This document shows, piece by piece, positions 1 to 10,115 of a DNA stretch of 64,000 bases. This DNA is from Liquidambar formosana (Eukaryota > Streptophyta > Magnoliopsida > Saxifragales > Altingiaceae), in the NCBI GenBank assembly GCA_039720395.1, contig CM077828.1, positions 23,292,717-23,356,716 of the forward strand, in the 5' to 3' direction. Numbering within the stretch: the stretch's first letter is position 1; the number at the start of each line of letters is the position of its first letter. Below the pieces are notes generated by a model, which worked only from the letters and a program-made list of their open reading frames with translations, was not told the DNA's origin and did no database searches. The position numbers were made by a program, and so were the translations under genes.

Positions 1-95
1 TTAACGAGAAAGCACCAAAATGGTGTTTTTGTCCAAAAACAAATCCAAGGACCTGAGGCATTAAAAAAGTTTTGGGTGGCCGAATGTTCCTTTGA
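1..95. repeat. Dispersed repeat, pair of 47521-47613
   Basis: The first 80 bases recur almost unchanged at 47521-47613, including the shared stretch TTTTTGTCCAAAAACAAATC. The two copies diverge straight after GTTTTGGGTGGC. No coding potential is seen. It is a short segment carried with the local duplications. Confidence 0.75.
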
Positions 96-172
96 GCTAA
101 TAGTGTGTCCTATTCCATTATGGAATGAAGTTTGTGAAGGTTTTGATTTCAACTCTGCATGGATGCGTGTAG

Positions 173-818
173 ACTTGTCAATGGAACAGATTTTGATCTG
201 AATCCGATTTGAATTCAACGCAATAATTAGGATATGATAAGAGAAGTTTGATCTACTAATCCGTTAATAATTTAAATACGATAATCCATTAGTTAACAAA
301 TTAATTATGAATATTGCCTAATCTAGTCTAGTAAAAGTCCGATCCGATAAATTAAATAATATATTATATTAATTTTTAGTTTACCACATATTTATGGCTC
401 TTACCATCATTTTTTTTTTTGGGGGGGGGGGTCAAAAAAGGGGTATCCTAAGGCATTAGGCCCAAACTAATCCCCGTGATGCACAAACCACTTGCAAGCC
501 TATGCATCACTCTTATGAACAATATATAGTAAAAATTTTGAAATTTATTCTCAAATTAAAATTTGTTTCTTATGATTATAGGAATTTTTTAAAACTTCTA
601 TTTTGTTTTTTCCCATAAAATGCATGCCAATTTTTTTTAGCTATATAGTTTAGTAAGATTATCGGATTGGTTTAGATTTTCGGATTAGACATTCAAAAAT
701 AATAAATTCGAATATGGATTTGTGACAATAATCGGATTGGATTGGATTGAAGTTATTCCTTATCGGATTGGATTGAGATATACCTTATTTCGGTGCGAAT
801 CCAATTTGTTGACAAGTT
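173..818. mobile_element. Possible TIR element, ends ACTTGTCAA
   Basis: ACTTGTCAA at 173-181 is mirrored by TTGACAAGT at 809-817, and TAG triplets flank both sides. The interior is AT-rich and repeats ATCGGATTGGATTGG-type words near the right end. A T-run followed by a G-run lies at about 410-430. No transposase is present. The superfamily is uncertain, and the match between ends weakens quickly inward. Confidence 0.4.
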
Positions 819-987
819 TAGGTGCGTGTTTGGGTCTCCATACATGTGCAATGTAATCACAAAAATGCAAAGGAGAAAGATTTTTTAGTTTTTATTTTAA
901 TTATAATTTTACTTGGAGTTGATTGTTTATGGTCAAGTATGAAAAATATAAATCTTGAAAAATGCATTTTTATTTTGAAGGTTTTTT

Positions 988-1160
988 TTAGCGAGAAAGT
1001 AGGGCAACCCTCATCATCTGCTTGTCCTTTACCTATTCTTTTGCAACAATTCTCAATCAAGCTAAAATTGTAACTCCCACATGCAACGTTATACTTCACA
1101 AGATCTCTTCTCAAGGTTGCAGGTTCTCAATTTCTCTCACTCTCTCTTTCTCTCTCCTAT
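988..1160 (+). promoter_or_regulatory. Leader-like module, block 0 copy
   Basis: This segment begins GCGAGAAAGTAGGGCAACC and ends in a CTCTCTC tract. It is repeated at 24906, 39912 and 55470. Its TC-rich tract and lack of an open frame resemble a plant promoter/5' leader (a Y-patch). Here it lies only about 180 bases before a kinase fragment, separated by a retrotransposon LTR remnant. A role as the ancestral kinase promoter is an inference; start sites cannot be seen. Confidence 0.45.
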
Positions 1161-1342
1161 GAGTGTGTTTGCAGTTTTCACTCTTTGTAGTCTCTTGCGT
1201 ATAATGGATTGATATTCGCTACATGTAGATGTAAGCATCTTACCGAACCACATATATCTTGCGTCTTTTCTTTGTGTGTGTGTTTGATTTATTTTTCTTG
1301 TGATTGACTATTTTGTTACTTTCTTCGAGTTTCCGCACAATA
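1160..1342 (+). mobile_element. Copia-type LTR remnant (R-U5 part)
   Basis: The stretch containing ATAATGGATTGATATTCG, a degenerate TAGATGTAAGCATCTTACCG and a final GAGTTTCCGCACAATA matches the fuller copy at 28640-29105. It has the look of the R-U5 end of a plant Copia LTR. It ends directly against the kinase fragment. No internal retrotransposon sequence follows, so it is a truncated solo LTR. Confidence 0.5.
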
Positions 1343-1343
1343 A

Positions 1344-1532
1344 AATGGACCCTTTCTTGACCAACTCTATAAGTCCGACTTTTCTCATTTGTCGTGGAAA
1401 CGACGATTTAAGATTTGCATTGCTGTAGTTCGAGGATTGCAGTATCTCTACACTGCAGCAAGACTTATACATTACGATGTAAAGACTTTGAATATTCTCC
1501 TCATTGAGAATTTTGTTCCTAATTTTTTTCTT
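1344..1532 (+). pseudogene. CrRLK1L-like kinase fragment, sense arm
   Basis: An uninterrupted frame reads NGPFLDQLYKSDF, then LSWKRRFKICIAVVRGLQYL, then LIHYDVKTLNILL. These correspond to the hinge region, helix E and catalytic loop of plant receptor-like kinases, closest in style to the CrRLK1L (FERONIA/THESEUS) group. The catalytic HRD motif reads HYD, losing the arginine. Only about 63 residues of a roughly 270-residue kinase domain remain. An in-frame stop lies directly upstream and the frame fails after VPNF. The same domain recurs in reverse orientation at 1585-1890, making an inverted repeat. It cannot encode an active kinase. Confidence 0.75.
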
Positions 1533-1584
1533 TAATTTCAACCTACATAAAGCTGCACTTACGTTGTAGCATACTCACATCATC

Positions 1585-1889
1585 ACGAGCCTTAAGGGTA
1601 CTCAAGGCTTGATTTGGATTATCAGACATGTAATTCGGATCAATGTAGCTATGAGTACCTTGACGTGGGTATGTTCTAATTTTGGTGCAACTCCTCTTTA
1701 CATTGGCTGAAATCAAAAACTTTAGGAACAAAATTTTTATCAAGGAGATTATTTGTTGTTTTTACGTCACGATATGATGTATAACTTCTGCTATAGAGTG
1801 TAGATAGTGCAATCCACGAGTTACACTGATGTCAACTGAGGAGAGTTTGACTTATAGAGGTTTCTATAAGAGGGTCCATTCGTCTTTTT

Positions 1890-1890
<1 letters not shown>
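1585..1890 (-). pseudogene. CrRLK1L-like kinase fragment, antisense arm
   Basis: Read on the minus strand, this carries the same kinase region as 1344-1532 in more decayed form. It also includes the activation-segment motif KGTHSYIDPNY, equivalent to the GTxGYxDPxY signature of receptor kinases. Several stops break the frame. The arm lies tail-to-tail with the sense arm, with the two activation-segment pieces facing each other at about 1588-1670. A 30-base T-run follows at about 1893-1926. Confidence 0.65.
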
Positions 1891-1928
<38 letters not shown>

Positions 1929-1964
1929 CGCGTAGAGGGTCCATTCGTTGGGACTATGCTTTGA

Positions 1965-2175
1965 TGATGGTTTCCTATGAGAATCAAATTATTGATCAAT
2001 GAACTAAAATAGATGGATATTCATGTAAGGAACAACAAATATAATAACAAATAAGACTTGTGCATTGTACTCCCCATGTGAGAATCAAAGCATTGATCAA
2101 TGAACTAAAATAGATCAATATTTACGTAACGAACAACAAATATATTAACAAATAACACTTACATTGTAGTCCCCA
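1965..2175. repeat. Tandem pair of about 110-bp repeats
   Basis: Two adjacent direct copies begin TGAGAATCAAA and contain GATCAATGAACTAAAATAGA. Single copies occur at about 30225 (block A) and 48571 (block B), so the doubling is specific to block 0. No open frame is conserved. Confidence 0.7.
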
Positions 2176-2253
2176 CAAGAAATAATAGTAGAAATATGTT
2201 CAAACTATATGCTAATCAGTGGAAATTAATGTAGCTAAGGACCAAAAAATATT

Positions 2254-2341
2254 GGTCCATATGATGACTCACACATTAAAAGCCCATGGGACCCACAAGC
2301 TACCACAAGATATTAATAATGCGTGGGTCATCATATAGGTC
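2254..2341. repeat. Short inverted repeat
   Basis: GGTCCATATGATGACTCACA is mirrored by GTGGGTCATCATATAGGTC at the other end of an 88-base segment. It is a hairpin-forming MITE-like remnant with no coding content. The rest of 2176-2828 is AT-rich module sequence; 2390-2600 matches 49435-49600 in block B. Confidence 0.5.
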
Positions 2342-2849
2342 ACTTTTTTTTTTTTTTTTTTTTTGTTTTTTTTGTTTTTGTTTTGTTTAAGTAGCATTGC
2401 GCATTAGTGAATCATGCTTTACAGTTATGAGAAAGAACAATTAGTTTTGTAGATGATACAAATTAATTAATCTAGATGCATGCGTTAACCTTGGATACCC
2501 TTGGTAAGAAAAGGATGAGTCTTTGGTGTACCAAAACACACTAATATATCAATCTTCCTAATTGCTTTCATTTTCATTTTTCATTCTTTTTCTTGCATAT
2601 TAAGCCACTTTTGTTTTATTTTTTCTTCCAATGTGAAATAAACCCACACGTGATCTTCAACAATTCTGACAATAGGGTGCCATATATCACCTTGTGGACG
2701 TACGTATACATCCTATTGAAAATTAATTTTGCATAAAATGTTACCCAATGTTCACTTTTGTCACCTTAGGCCTTGATGTGATCATATCCACTTGTCAAAA
2801 GTCATCCAACAAAGTTCTTAATAATGCCAAACACTACAAGAAAAAGGTG

Positions 2850-3040
2850 GATAGATGACGCTTTTAGAATTTAAAAAGATGACCGTTTTTTAAAAACCAG
2901 TCATCTTTTGATTTTTAGGTTGAAAAGATGACTAGTATTTAAGTTAAAACTTAAAACAGTCATCTTTGAAACAACAAAGATGACTGGTTTTTAAAAACAT
3001 TATAGCAAAAGATGACTAGTTTTAAAAACCAGTCATCAAT
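2850..3040. repeat. Left subterminal repeats of the CACTA element
   Basis: About six copies of GATGACTGGTTTTTAAAAAC and its reverse complement alternate here and can fold into short hairpins. Such motifs are the usual transposase-binding sites of En/Spm elements. Confidence 0.75.
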
Positions 3041-3154
3041 TCACTTTCCTCCTCCCGTGTCATTTTTCTCTATACCCCGATCCCCTTTTTAACACAACCT
3101 ACTTTTTTCTCTCTCTCTCTCTCTTTCCAATCTCCATTCCTCAGTTTCTCACAA

Positions 3155-3500
3155 AGGCCTCACGCATCAGCACCGGCCACAACCCTCACCGTCACCGTCG
3201 CCCAAGCCACCCTCACCATTGCGGTCGCTCAGGCCAAGCCACCCTCACCGTTGCTGTTGCCCAGGCCACCATCACCGTTGTCATCACCCAGGCAACCCTC
3301 ACCGTTGCCGTCACCATCTCCATCTCCATCTGCCTCACTCGCGCCAACAACGCTAAGATCCACTTCGCCAGAAGTTGCTGCTGGCCTCGCCGGAGTTCGT
3401 CCAAGGTATATTTCTCTTCCCGCAAACGGCGATCCACTCTCTCCATTCTCCCAACTCTCAAGCCCTAACCCTTCTCTCAAACATCCAAAATCCAGCCATA
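3155..3500 (+). other. GC-rich captured segment with 27-bp minisatellite
   Basis: After a CT-microsatellite leader (3105-3125) the sequence becomes far more GC-rich than its surroundings. It holds four to five degenerate 27-bp units around CACCCTCACCGTTGCCGTC. A plus-strand frame over 3251-3505 is proline/serine-rich, and the minus frames are glycine/aspartate repeats. It resembles the 5' end of a captured host gene, ending in an untranslated leader with CTCTCT and TGTGTATATA. No family is recognised. The repeats alone would keep frames open on both strands, so coding is unproven. Confidence 0.45.
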
Positions 3501-3659
3501 TATAGCTTTCTCGGAGCTTTTATGCAGCATTAATTCAAGGTATTTCACCTCTCTCTCTCTCTGTGTATATATTTATCTAAGATTTTGATTGAAGCCATGA
3601 GGTTTTGGTTGATCTCACTTCTTCGTCAGATCTTGGAGTTTCAGATTTCTCTAAGAAAA

Positions 3660-3722
3660 TGCCGTCAATGTACAGTGCTAGATTGACAACAATCAAAGAT
3701 GATGAGAAGGAAAGCGATTAGG
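3660..3722 (+). pseudogene. Exon-like short frame MPSMYSARL...
   Basis: A 20-residue frame starting MPSMYSARLTTIKDDEKES ends at TAG. It follows the leader-like captured segment and precedes an apparent donor (AAG/GTACCT at about 3735). It could be a captured first coding exon. The family is not recognised. Confidence 0.25.
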
Positions 3723-4077
3723 AAACGCTCGTAAGGTACCTCTTCCAGATTTGTTTTTTTGAATGACTTTGATCGATTTAGATTTTCTTACCAATTTATA
3801 GTTCAAACGGATGCTTGGTGCTGAAGAGATTTCAAATGGATCTGTCAGTTAGTATTTTTTTGGAATTACAAGTAACTAAGATTTTACCTCAATTTACCTT
3901 TTTCTTTGTCTCCTCCTTGAGGTTTTCAATATTACCTCAAATCACACACATTTTTTTTTTTTTTTTTTTTTTGAGTACTTCTATAATATTCTAGTAGTCA
4001 ATCTATCTCTCTTAATAATGCATTCAAAACAACTCACCCATTTACTTTAGTTTCGGGATGGAAACAGTTCGTAATAC

Positions 4078-4275
4078 AATATTGGGTTGAAGGAAATTCA
4101 TGTCACTGGGAAGCCATTGCAATTAAGCCCAAAGATATTTTATGGAAGGCATGGGACTGTCCTGGATAGTGGCACTACTTATGCTTACCTTCTAGATGAA
4201 TCTTTTGATGCTTTTAAGGATGCTGTAAGATTTCATTGCTCTAAGATTCATCCTATTCTTAATTTAGTTATGTGA
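4078..4275 (+). pseudogene. Captured exon of a pepsin-like (A1) aspartic protease
   Basis: The frame contains GLKEIHVTGKPLQLSPKIF followed by GTVLDSGTTYAYL and FDAFKDAV. DSGT is the second catalytic aspartate motif of plant A1 aspartic proteases, and the flanking residues match the plant aspartyl-protease subfamily with a KEI-V-GK-L-L-P-IF strand before the motif. Only about 50 residues of a roughly 400-500 residue enzyme are present. The first catalytic DTG half and the C-terminal part are absent. The homology fades after FKDAV, probably at an exon boundary, and the frame stops at 4273. It lies inside the CACTA element, implying capture from a host gene. It is not expected to make protease. 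Confidence 0.75.
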
Positions 4276-4946
4276 TAAACCTGAATGGTTAAGTTGGATT
4301 TATGAAGTAGTTTGTATATGAGGCTTTCTTGAGTTGAGTAGTTGTTCTCTTTATGTATATAATATATTAATATACATAGTTTATGGACGTACACCCAGAT
4401 TTGAATTCTCTCAAATGTTTAAATGACTTGGTGTTGCTGATCTATCTTGAAAACGAAAATTGGGGCACTAGATGGTTGTTACAGCTGATTTCGTGAGCAG
4501 TGTCTTAGTAGATGAACTCATGTGGTTTTGGATGGGTTTTCTTTGAGAAATGGTGAGCCTGCTGCTTTACAACTTTATTGATTATATTGTTGATAGAAAT
4601 GGGCTTTTGGTCTGCTTGTGCTTGTATCCTCAAGGTCTGGTTGGATGGTTGGATGACAGAGTCTAATCATTTTGGCTACACTAATTTCATCATTTCAAGT
4701 ACAAACTGTTTTTTTTTTTTTTTTTCCCTAGAAAATTTGTTATTTTCTTTCCTTCCCTTTTCTTTCCCTAGTGGAATCTGAGTTCCAAACAGAGTGTGAG
4801 GCATCACTGCAATTGTATTTAATATAAGTTGGTCTTGTAAAAATGATGGGAGTTTAATCCACGTGATACCAAAATGATGTGGTCCATGGATTAAAGCTCA
4901 AGGCATGTGCAAGCAACAATAAGTTGGACTTATTGAGACACAAGCC

Positions 4947-5120
4947 TCAATCTTGATAGTGGATGATCACGATCCATCTCTCCAGATGGACGAAGGGGCC
5001 AACGATTAACTCATGGTAATGCAGAGGCCCACCTGTCTTGATGGCTTTATGGAAGTCCTCATAGAGTTGAAGATCCTTCCAACCCATGGCCAACACTATT
5101 GTGGCTCCAAGGAGGCCCTG
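4947..5120 (-). pseudogene. Exon-like 57-codon frame of unknown family
   Basis: On the minus strand a frame runs 57 codons from an acceptor-like TACTCACAG to a TGA. It is richer in G, C and ordinary amino acids than the surrounding DNA. It includes GLLGATIVLAMGWKDL, TGGPLHYHELIVGPFVHLER and a hydrophobic tail. It looks like a terminal exon of a membrane-associated plant protein, captured in the opposite orientation to the aspartic-protease fragment. I do not recognise the family, and the exon interpretation is an inference from frame quality and the splice-like edge. Confidence 0.35.
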
Positions 5121-5129
5121 TGAGTACTA

Positions 5130-6780
5130 ATAGTAAAACACAATAAATTTAAAAGTTATAAATATATTTATATATGTAATGTGATTGTCTAATTCTGATT
5201 TTGAATTCAGGGGGCTTCATGCTTCCTGTTATCCAGCGGGGTGTTTCTTGTGTTCATTCTAATTAACACAAGTGATGGTCCAAAGGAAATGCTATTCTTT
5301 TTCTAAATATTTTGTTTTTTTTTTTATTATAAATCTTGACATGTATTTAATCACTTATAATCTATTAAACTTAGGTCTATGTATTGTATGAAACATAATT
5401 ACTTTATAGATTACTTTTTATGACGTGATTATTATAAACTAAGGTTTGAATGTAGGATTAGTGTTTGTTGTTTCATTAACAATTTAAAAATCCTTATGAG
5501 TGCTGCTTATATTAATGTTGAATGTTTCATGTTCCATGAACAATTCAAGGATCAAATTATTATTTTTTTTTTTTTTGGTATTAAAGTGTTGGAGAATTCT
5601 GCAACAATGACAATAGATAAACTAATCAGGGGAAAAAAAAAATTTATTCAAGAACAGAAATATTAGTGGTTGTAAGAAAAGCTAAAATCCCTTTGAATTA
5701 AGGACACATCAAGACACTGGAAGCAAATGTATTTTGGCCTTGATGATTTTTGCAGGGTTTCTTGATGATTTTGCCAGGGTTTCTTGATGATTTTTGTAGT
5801 TTCAATATATGTGATTATGGTGGCACAGATTTTTAAACCCCAAAATTATCTACTTAGTTTTTCCCCCTCTCGTAACTTCCCATGTGTGAATGAAACTTGT
5901 ACTGTGCTACTATAGGGGGAGAAATGTTTACATTCAGTTCTCTTCGCATCAAGAACTTAATACAGTGGATCAGAATGCTCAAGGACGCAAAGGGGACCAG
6001 GTTGGTAGTTGGGTTTTTTAAGCTATATTTTGCTCATTTTACCCATAATGTTGTGTGTGATGTGGGAACTCTTTGCTACCTGATGCTACATGTTTTCACT
6101 AGGTGCTACCAAATCTAAGGTAAAAAATAATTCCTGCATTACAATTAAAACTGCTATTCTGGTATCAATATTATCTTGGGAAGTGGGAACGCTAGGATAA
6201 ATGTCATACTTATTACCTACCTAGTGAGCAACATTTTTTCATCATATTTTTATTTTTATGTCTCTTTTGGCTGGTATAAGTTTATTAGAGACAAATAACA
6301 AGCGCAATTTCTTAGACATGCATCAGACACTTTGATATTCTTATACGAGCAAAAATTTCAACTTACACTGTTCTTATGGCAAATGCTCAACTTTCTACAC
6401 CCCCTTTGAGTTTTGGTCATTTCACTAGTACACTAGCTCAGGTCCTAGTGAGGCATGATCTATTGTCCTTGGGTGTTGAATCAACTCAAGATTTTGGGCC
6501 TTTGAGAATTTAATTAAATCAGGTCTAAGAATTTAATAACATTAGTTTTCAATCACAAAAATTTGGAGTAATTAAATCAAAAAATTTTTTTTTTGCCGTT
6601 TATTTTCAAGTTCATTTAAATTAACCTCCTTCTCTTTTTATTTTTAAAAATGAGGTTCTATAAATTAAATATATTAATCAATAAAAGAGTACATCAAGGG
6701 AACGCTACACCATAGCAAACTTCCATGAAAATGAGGTTCTATTTTATGTATAAGATTTTTAAATTAATATTTGAAGAGAT
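5130..6780. other. CACTA interior, mostly non-coding
   Basis: The DNA is AT-rich with T-runs. A tandem of GATGATTTTTGCAGGGTTTCTT-like words lies at about 5740-5800. A short exon-like frame at about 5915-6003 contains SSLRIKNLIQWIRMLKDAKG and ends at a possible donor. Nothing here is assignable to a family. Confidence 0.4.
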
Positions 6781-6784
6781 TTAG

Positions 6785-6949
6785 GTTTGTTGGCCACTTG
6801 GCGCCTTGGCCCGTGATAAAGTTCCTTTGGACTTCATTTTTGATAGCTTGGTGAAAATCCAGAGTCTCTTGTTGCCATCAGTGTTTCCAAAAACGTGCAC
6901 TGGGCGTGCTCTGGGTGCATTACAAGGTGTTTGGGTAAAACACACCTGA
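6785..6949 (+). pseudogene. Exon-like 54-codon frame in CACTA interior
   Basis: The frame reads ALARDKVPLDFIFDSLVKIQ followed by SLLLPSVFPKTCTGRALGAL and ends at TGA. Composition is more GC-rich than its flanks. It may be another captured exon, but no family is recognised and the minus strand is also open across the same bases. Confidence 0.25.
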
Positions 6950-7807
6950 GCGTATAGATTTGGGTGGTATTCCAGCTGGGCATGCACCCTAGAACTGAGA
7001 TGTATGTTCAACACTTCAAAAAAGCGTTTTGTATGTGTGTGTGAGGTCAACTAAGGTCGTTATAGCTTCTGGTGATCCTTCTCAGGCTTTCTTCTAGCGA
7101 CGAAAGAGGTCGTCACAGACGGTGAGGCTTCTGGCAAACATTTTCTTCTTTTGTCTCTTTTGATTTTTCATGCCCTTGCCCTTCTAATCGAGCACAGTGA
7201 GGGACCTTACTGCTTTTAATAACATCGGGCTTTCTATTTTTTCAGCCTTTGCCCTTTTTTAGAATACCTTTACCTTTTAATTTTTTTTTTATTACTATAT
7301 ATAACAAAACCTCTGCCCTTTTTTTTAGCATAACATAGCCTTTGGCTTTGTTTTTTTAGCATAACATAGCCTCTGTTTGGAACTTATTTGAATTTGGGTT
7401 ATATGAACATTTTATTTTGTTGGTTGGACCATGAATTTATTAAAAGTTGGGTTATGTAATATTTTTTTGCTATATAAAAATTGAAAACTCGAAAGACTTA
7501 AACCCCATGCCTTGAGGCTTATCACTAATGCTTTGCCCCACTGGTGAAAAAATGCCTCACCTTACTCCCGTGCCTTTGAAAACATTGGTTGCAATATTGA
7601 CATGCACTTGAATTACAAACTGTTTAGTTACGTGCTATGAAATGGTAGTCAATTTGTAGCAAGTTGACAGTCAGGGATCCTATTTGGGTTTTAGTCTGGA
7701 AAACAGTCACCAGGATAGAATTCTCCACATTAAAAAGAAAAAAGAGATGTCAACAAAAAATGAAACTGCCTCAACTGGATATATGAGCTTTTACAAGTTT
7801 GCTTTGT

Positions 7808-7838
<31 letters not shown>

Positions 7839-7856
7839 GTTCTTTTTGTTGTTGTT

Positions 7857-7859
<3 letters not shown>

Positions 7860-7888
<29 letters not shown>

Positions 7889-7905
7889 GGGGGGGGGGGG
7901 GGGGT
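7860..7905. repeat. T-run joined directly to a G-run
   Basis: About 29 T bases are followed by about 17 G bases. Similar junctions occur at about 410-432 and 21227-21263. They are prone to length errors. The interval 8330-8760 then holds two diverged copies of a segment ending TTTTGCAGGT, resembling duplicated intron ends. Confidence 0.6.
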
Positions 7906-9159
7906 GTTAAAGCTTGTGTACAGTGTTGAGTTTTGAGTGTTGACTGGTGAGATGAGTTCTCTTAGGATGAGAGGAGACAGCTTTTATTACCATTAAGTCA
8001 ATTCAATCTTTGGTATCTAGTATCCAGGAACCAAATAGAGAGTAGGTTTGGTTGCAATTCAAGTAAACTCAGCACAGAGGTTTATTCAGCAGTTAGCATT
8101 GTTGCAATTTGCCTTGAAACCATGCATTGCAGATTGGACATTTAAATTGACTAAATATCATTTGGAACAAAATTTGGTTTATATGCATTCTGTTTTGTAG
8201 GGACTTTAGGCAGACACGCTTGTAGTTATGCAAATGGAATATCTATCCATTTATGGTGGCCTTAGCACAGAATATGATCTGATTTTTTGGTTTGCTTTCT
8301 ATCTGTGTGTGCATCTAAATGTTGATAGATCTATCTTTTTGCTATTAGCTCATTGTTACACAGAACTGTTAAAAGATTTTTCTTTTTGCAGGTAATGGAG
8401 CATTTCTATGCTTTTATTTTGCATTCTAAAGGGAGAAATTTGATGTTGACATTCATTGGGTCTTAATTAGTTCAAAAACTGGTATGATTTGTGGAGATTT
8501 TGTTTTTTCCCATTTCTGCATTTTTAGCTTTTTCTTTTTGCGATTAGCACACTGTTGTATAGAACTGTGTTAAATAGATTTTGCCTTTTGCAGGTGCATG
8601 TGTAGGTGAGATAGAGAGAGAGAGAGAAGGGATATTTTGCTTTGATAGACTCAAAGAAATGGGAGCAAATTAACACTGAAGTTTTGAGGATGCTCACTCT
8701 TCTAATTCGTCCCCCTTTTTTTTTTTTTTTTTTTTTTTTTTTGTTTCTCACCTGATGGCTTCTTTTTGTGTAGTTGAATCATGTATCATGGCAAAAGGTG
8801 AAAATTTTTTGAGGATGTTGCCTTTTTAGATTTGTTTTTCATTTTAACATCAAAAATATTGTAGCATTAGTTAAGTCAAGGGAATGGTGATGACTTTTGA
8901 AACCTTGTACTTGTAATCCAATGAAATGAAAATGATGGTTTTATAATTAATATGAGTGATTTAATTTCCTTTGTTATTTTATTTGTCTTAATTTCTTTCA
9001 TTTCATATTGAGAATTTAATTATTGAGTAATTTGTATAAACAGGTTGATGTATCAAATTTAATAGTAGGTTTGTAGGGTAGTAAATAGTATATGACATAT
9101 TTTTTGTATATGAATACCACCAAAAAAAAAAAAAAAAAAAAAAATGGAGCCATAGATAA

Positions 9160-9695
9160 GATGACTGTTTTTTATAGTCATCTTTTAATACATAAGATGA
9201 CTGGCTTTAAGAGCATAAGATGACTGTGAAAAATAGTCATCTTAAATAATTACACAGTCATCTTATATAGTAATATATGACTGTTTTTAAGAATATAAGA
9301 TGACTGTGAAAAACAGTCATCTTATATAGTAATATATGACTGTTTTTAAGAACAAAAGATGACTGTTAAAACCAGTCATCTTATATATTAATATATGACT
9401 GTTTTTAAGATAAAACCAGTCATGTTTTGTTGAATATATGACCGTTTTTAACGGTCATCTATAGCACAAAAGATGACCGTGTTAATGAATGAAGGATCTT
9501 CTTTCTTTGAGTCAAACATGACTGTTTTTTAAAAACGGTCATCTATTACTCTCAAAGATGACCGTAGAAAACGGTCATCTTATTTGATGATAAAAGATGA
9601 CGCCTGAAGAGATGACTGTTTTTTCTAAAAACAAAGATGACTGTTTTGCTAAAAGATGACTGTTAAATACAGTCATCTATCAACGTTTTTGTAGT
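9160..9695. repeat. Right subterminal hairpin array of the CACTA element
   Basis: More than a dozen alternating AGATGACTGTTTTTAA and AACAGTCATCTT words form back-to-back short palindromes across 530 bases. The array is denser and longer than the left-end one. These are the usual subterminal binding repeats of CACTA elements. Confidence 0.8.
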
Positions 9696-9848
9696 AGTGA
9701 AATCTCATCATTGAGATTAAAAATGATTCCAAAAAATTAGTGAGCAACACAAAATGTTGTGTCTATAACTAACTAGCTATAAATTGAGCAAAACCAACCC
9801 CAATGAATTCCAAAGGCAAATATATATAGATGCTCTTGAAGCTACAGC

Positions 9849-9963
9849 TGTTGGAAAATACCACATCTCACATCGCTCAAATTTTGGATTTGACATAACT
9901 TCATATACCTGTTTGAATCCTCCACTTGCAAGCTTAGGCTGTTAGGTTGGAAACTTAAGAACA
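9849..9963 (+). mobile_element. TRIM-like short LTR, first tandem copy
   Basis: The segment begins TGTTGGAAAATACCACATC and ends GGAAACTTAAGAACA. It matches, in reverse complement, the 113-base TG...CA block inside the Copia leader at 17284-17396. The short length and TG...CA ends suggest a TRIM (terminal-repeat retrotransposon in miniature) LTR. It sits within a directly duplicated unit of about 150 bases. Confidence 0.55.
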
Positions 9964-10000
9964 ACATCACCACCTTAATTATTTCACTTGAAGGTACGGC

Positions 10001-10115
10001 TGTTGGAAAATACCACATCTCACATCACCCAAATATTAGGTATGACAGAACTTCATATACCTGTTTGAGCCCTCCACTTACAAGTTTAAGCTATTTGGTT
10101 GGAAACTTAAGAACA
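10001..10115 (+). mobile_element. TRIM-like short LTR, second tandem copy
   Basis: This is a direct repeat of 9849-9963 with about 85-90% identity by eye. Both copies are followed by ACAACATCACCACCTT, which in the second copy leads straight into the kinase frame. The pair thus arose by local duplication of an LTR-in-kinase arrangement. Confidence 0.55.

Larger units (their letters stand above)
2832..9699. mobile_element. Non-autonomous CACTA (En/Spm) element with captured sequence
   Basis: The element opens with CACTACAAGAAAAAGG and closes with TTTTTGTAGTAGTG, the classic CACTA terminal inverted repeat. It is flanked by a 3-bp AAA duplication (2829-2831 and 9700-9702). Both ends carry dense subterminal hairpins built on AGATGACTG and CAGTCATCT. 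In its 6.9 kb I find no transposase domain, so it would depend on another element. The interior instead holds fragments that look host-derived: a GC-rich proline-rich segment (3155-3500), an aspartic-protease exon (4078-4275), and exon-like frames at 4947-5120 (minus) and 6785-6949 (plus). This is the structure expected of a gene-capturing (Pack-type) CACTA element. It interrupts block 0, between modules corresponding to those at 49.6 and 58.9 kb. Confidence 0.85.

Noticed and set aside
2850..3040. Clustered palindromes as a bacterial-style repeat array or operator set
   Set aside because: They coincide with CACTA ends and have the expected subterminal-repeat layout.
3213..3480. Overlapping long minus-strand frames opposite the GC-rich segment
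   Set aside because: They are low-complexity Gly/Asp or Met/Val repeats produced by the 27-bp minisatellite in every frame, so openness is not evidence of coding.
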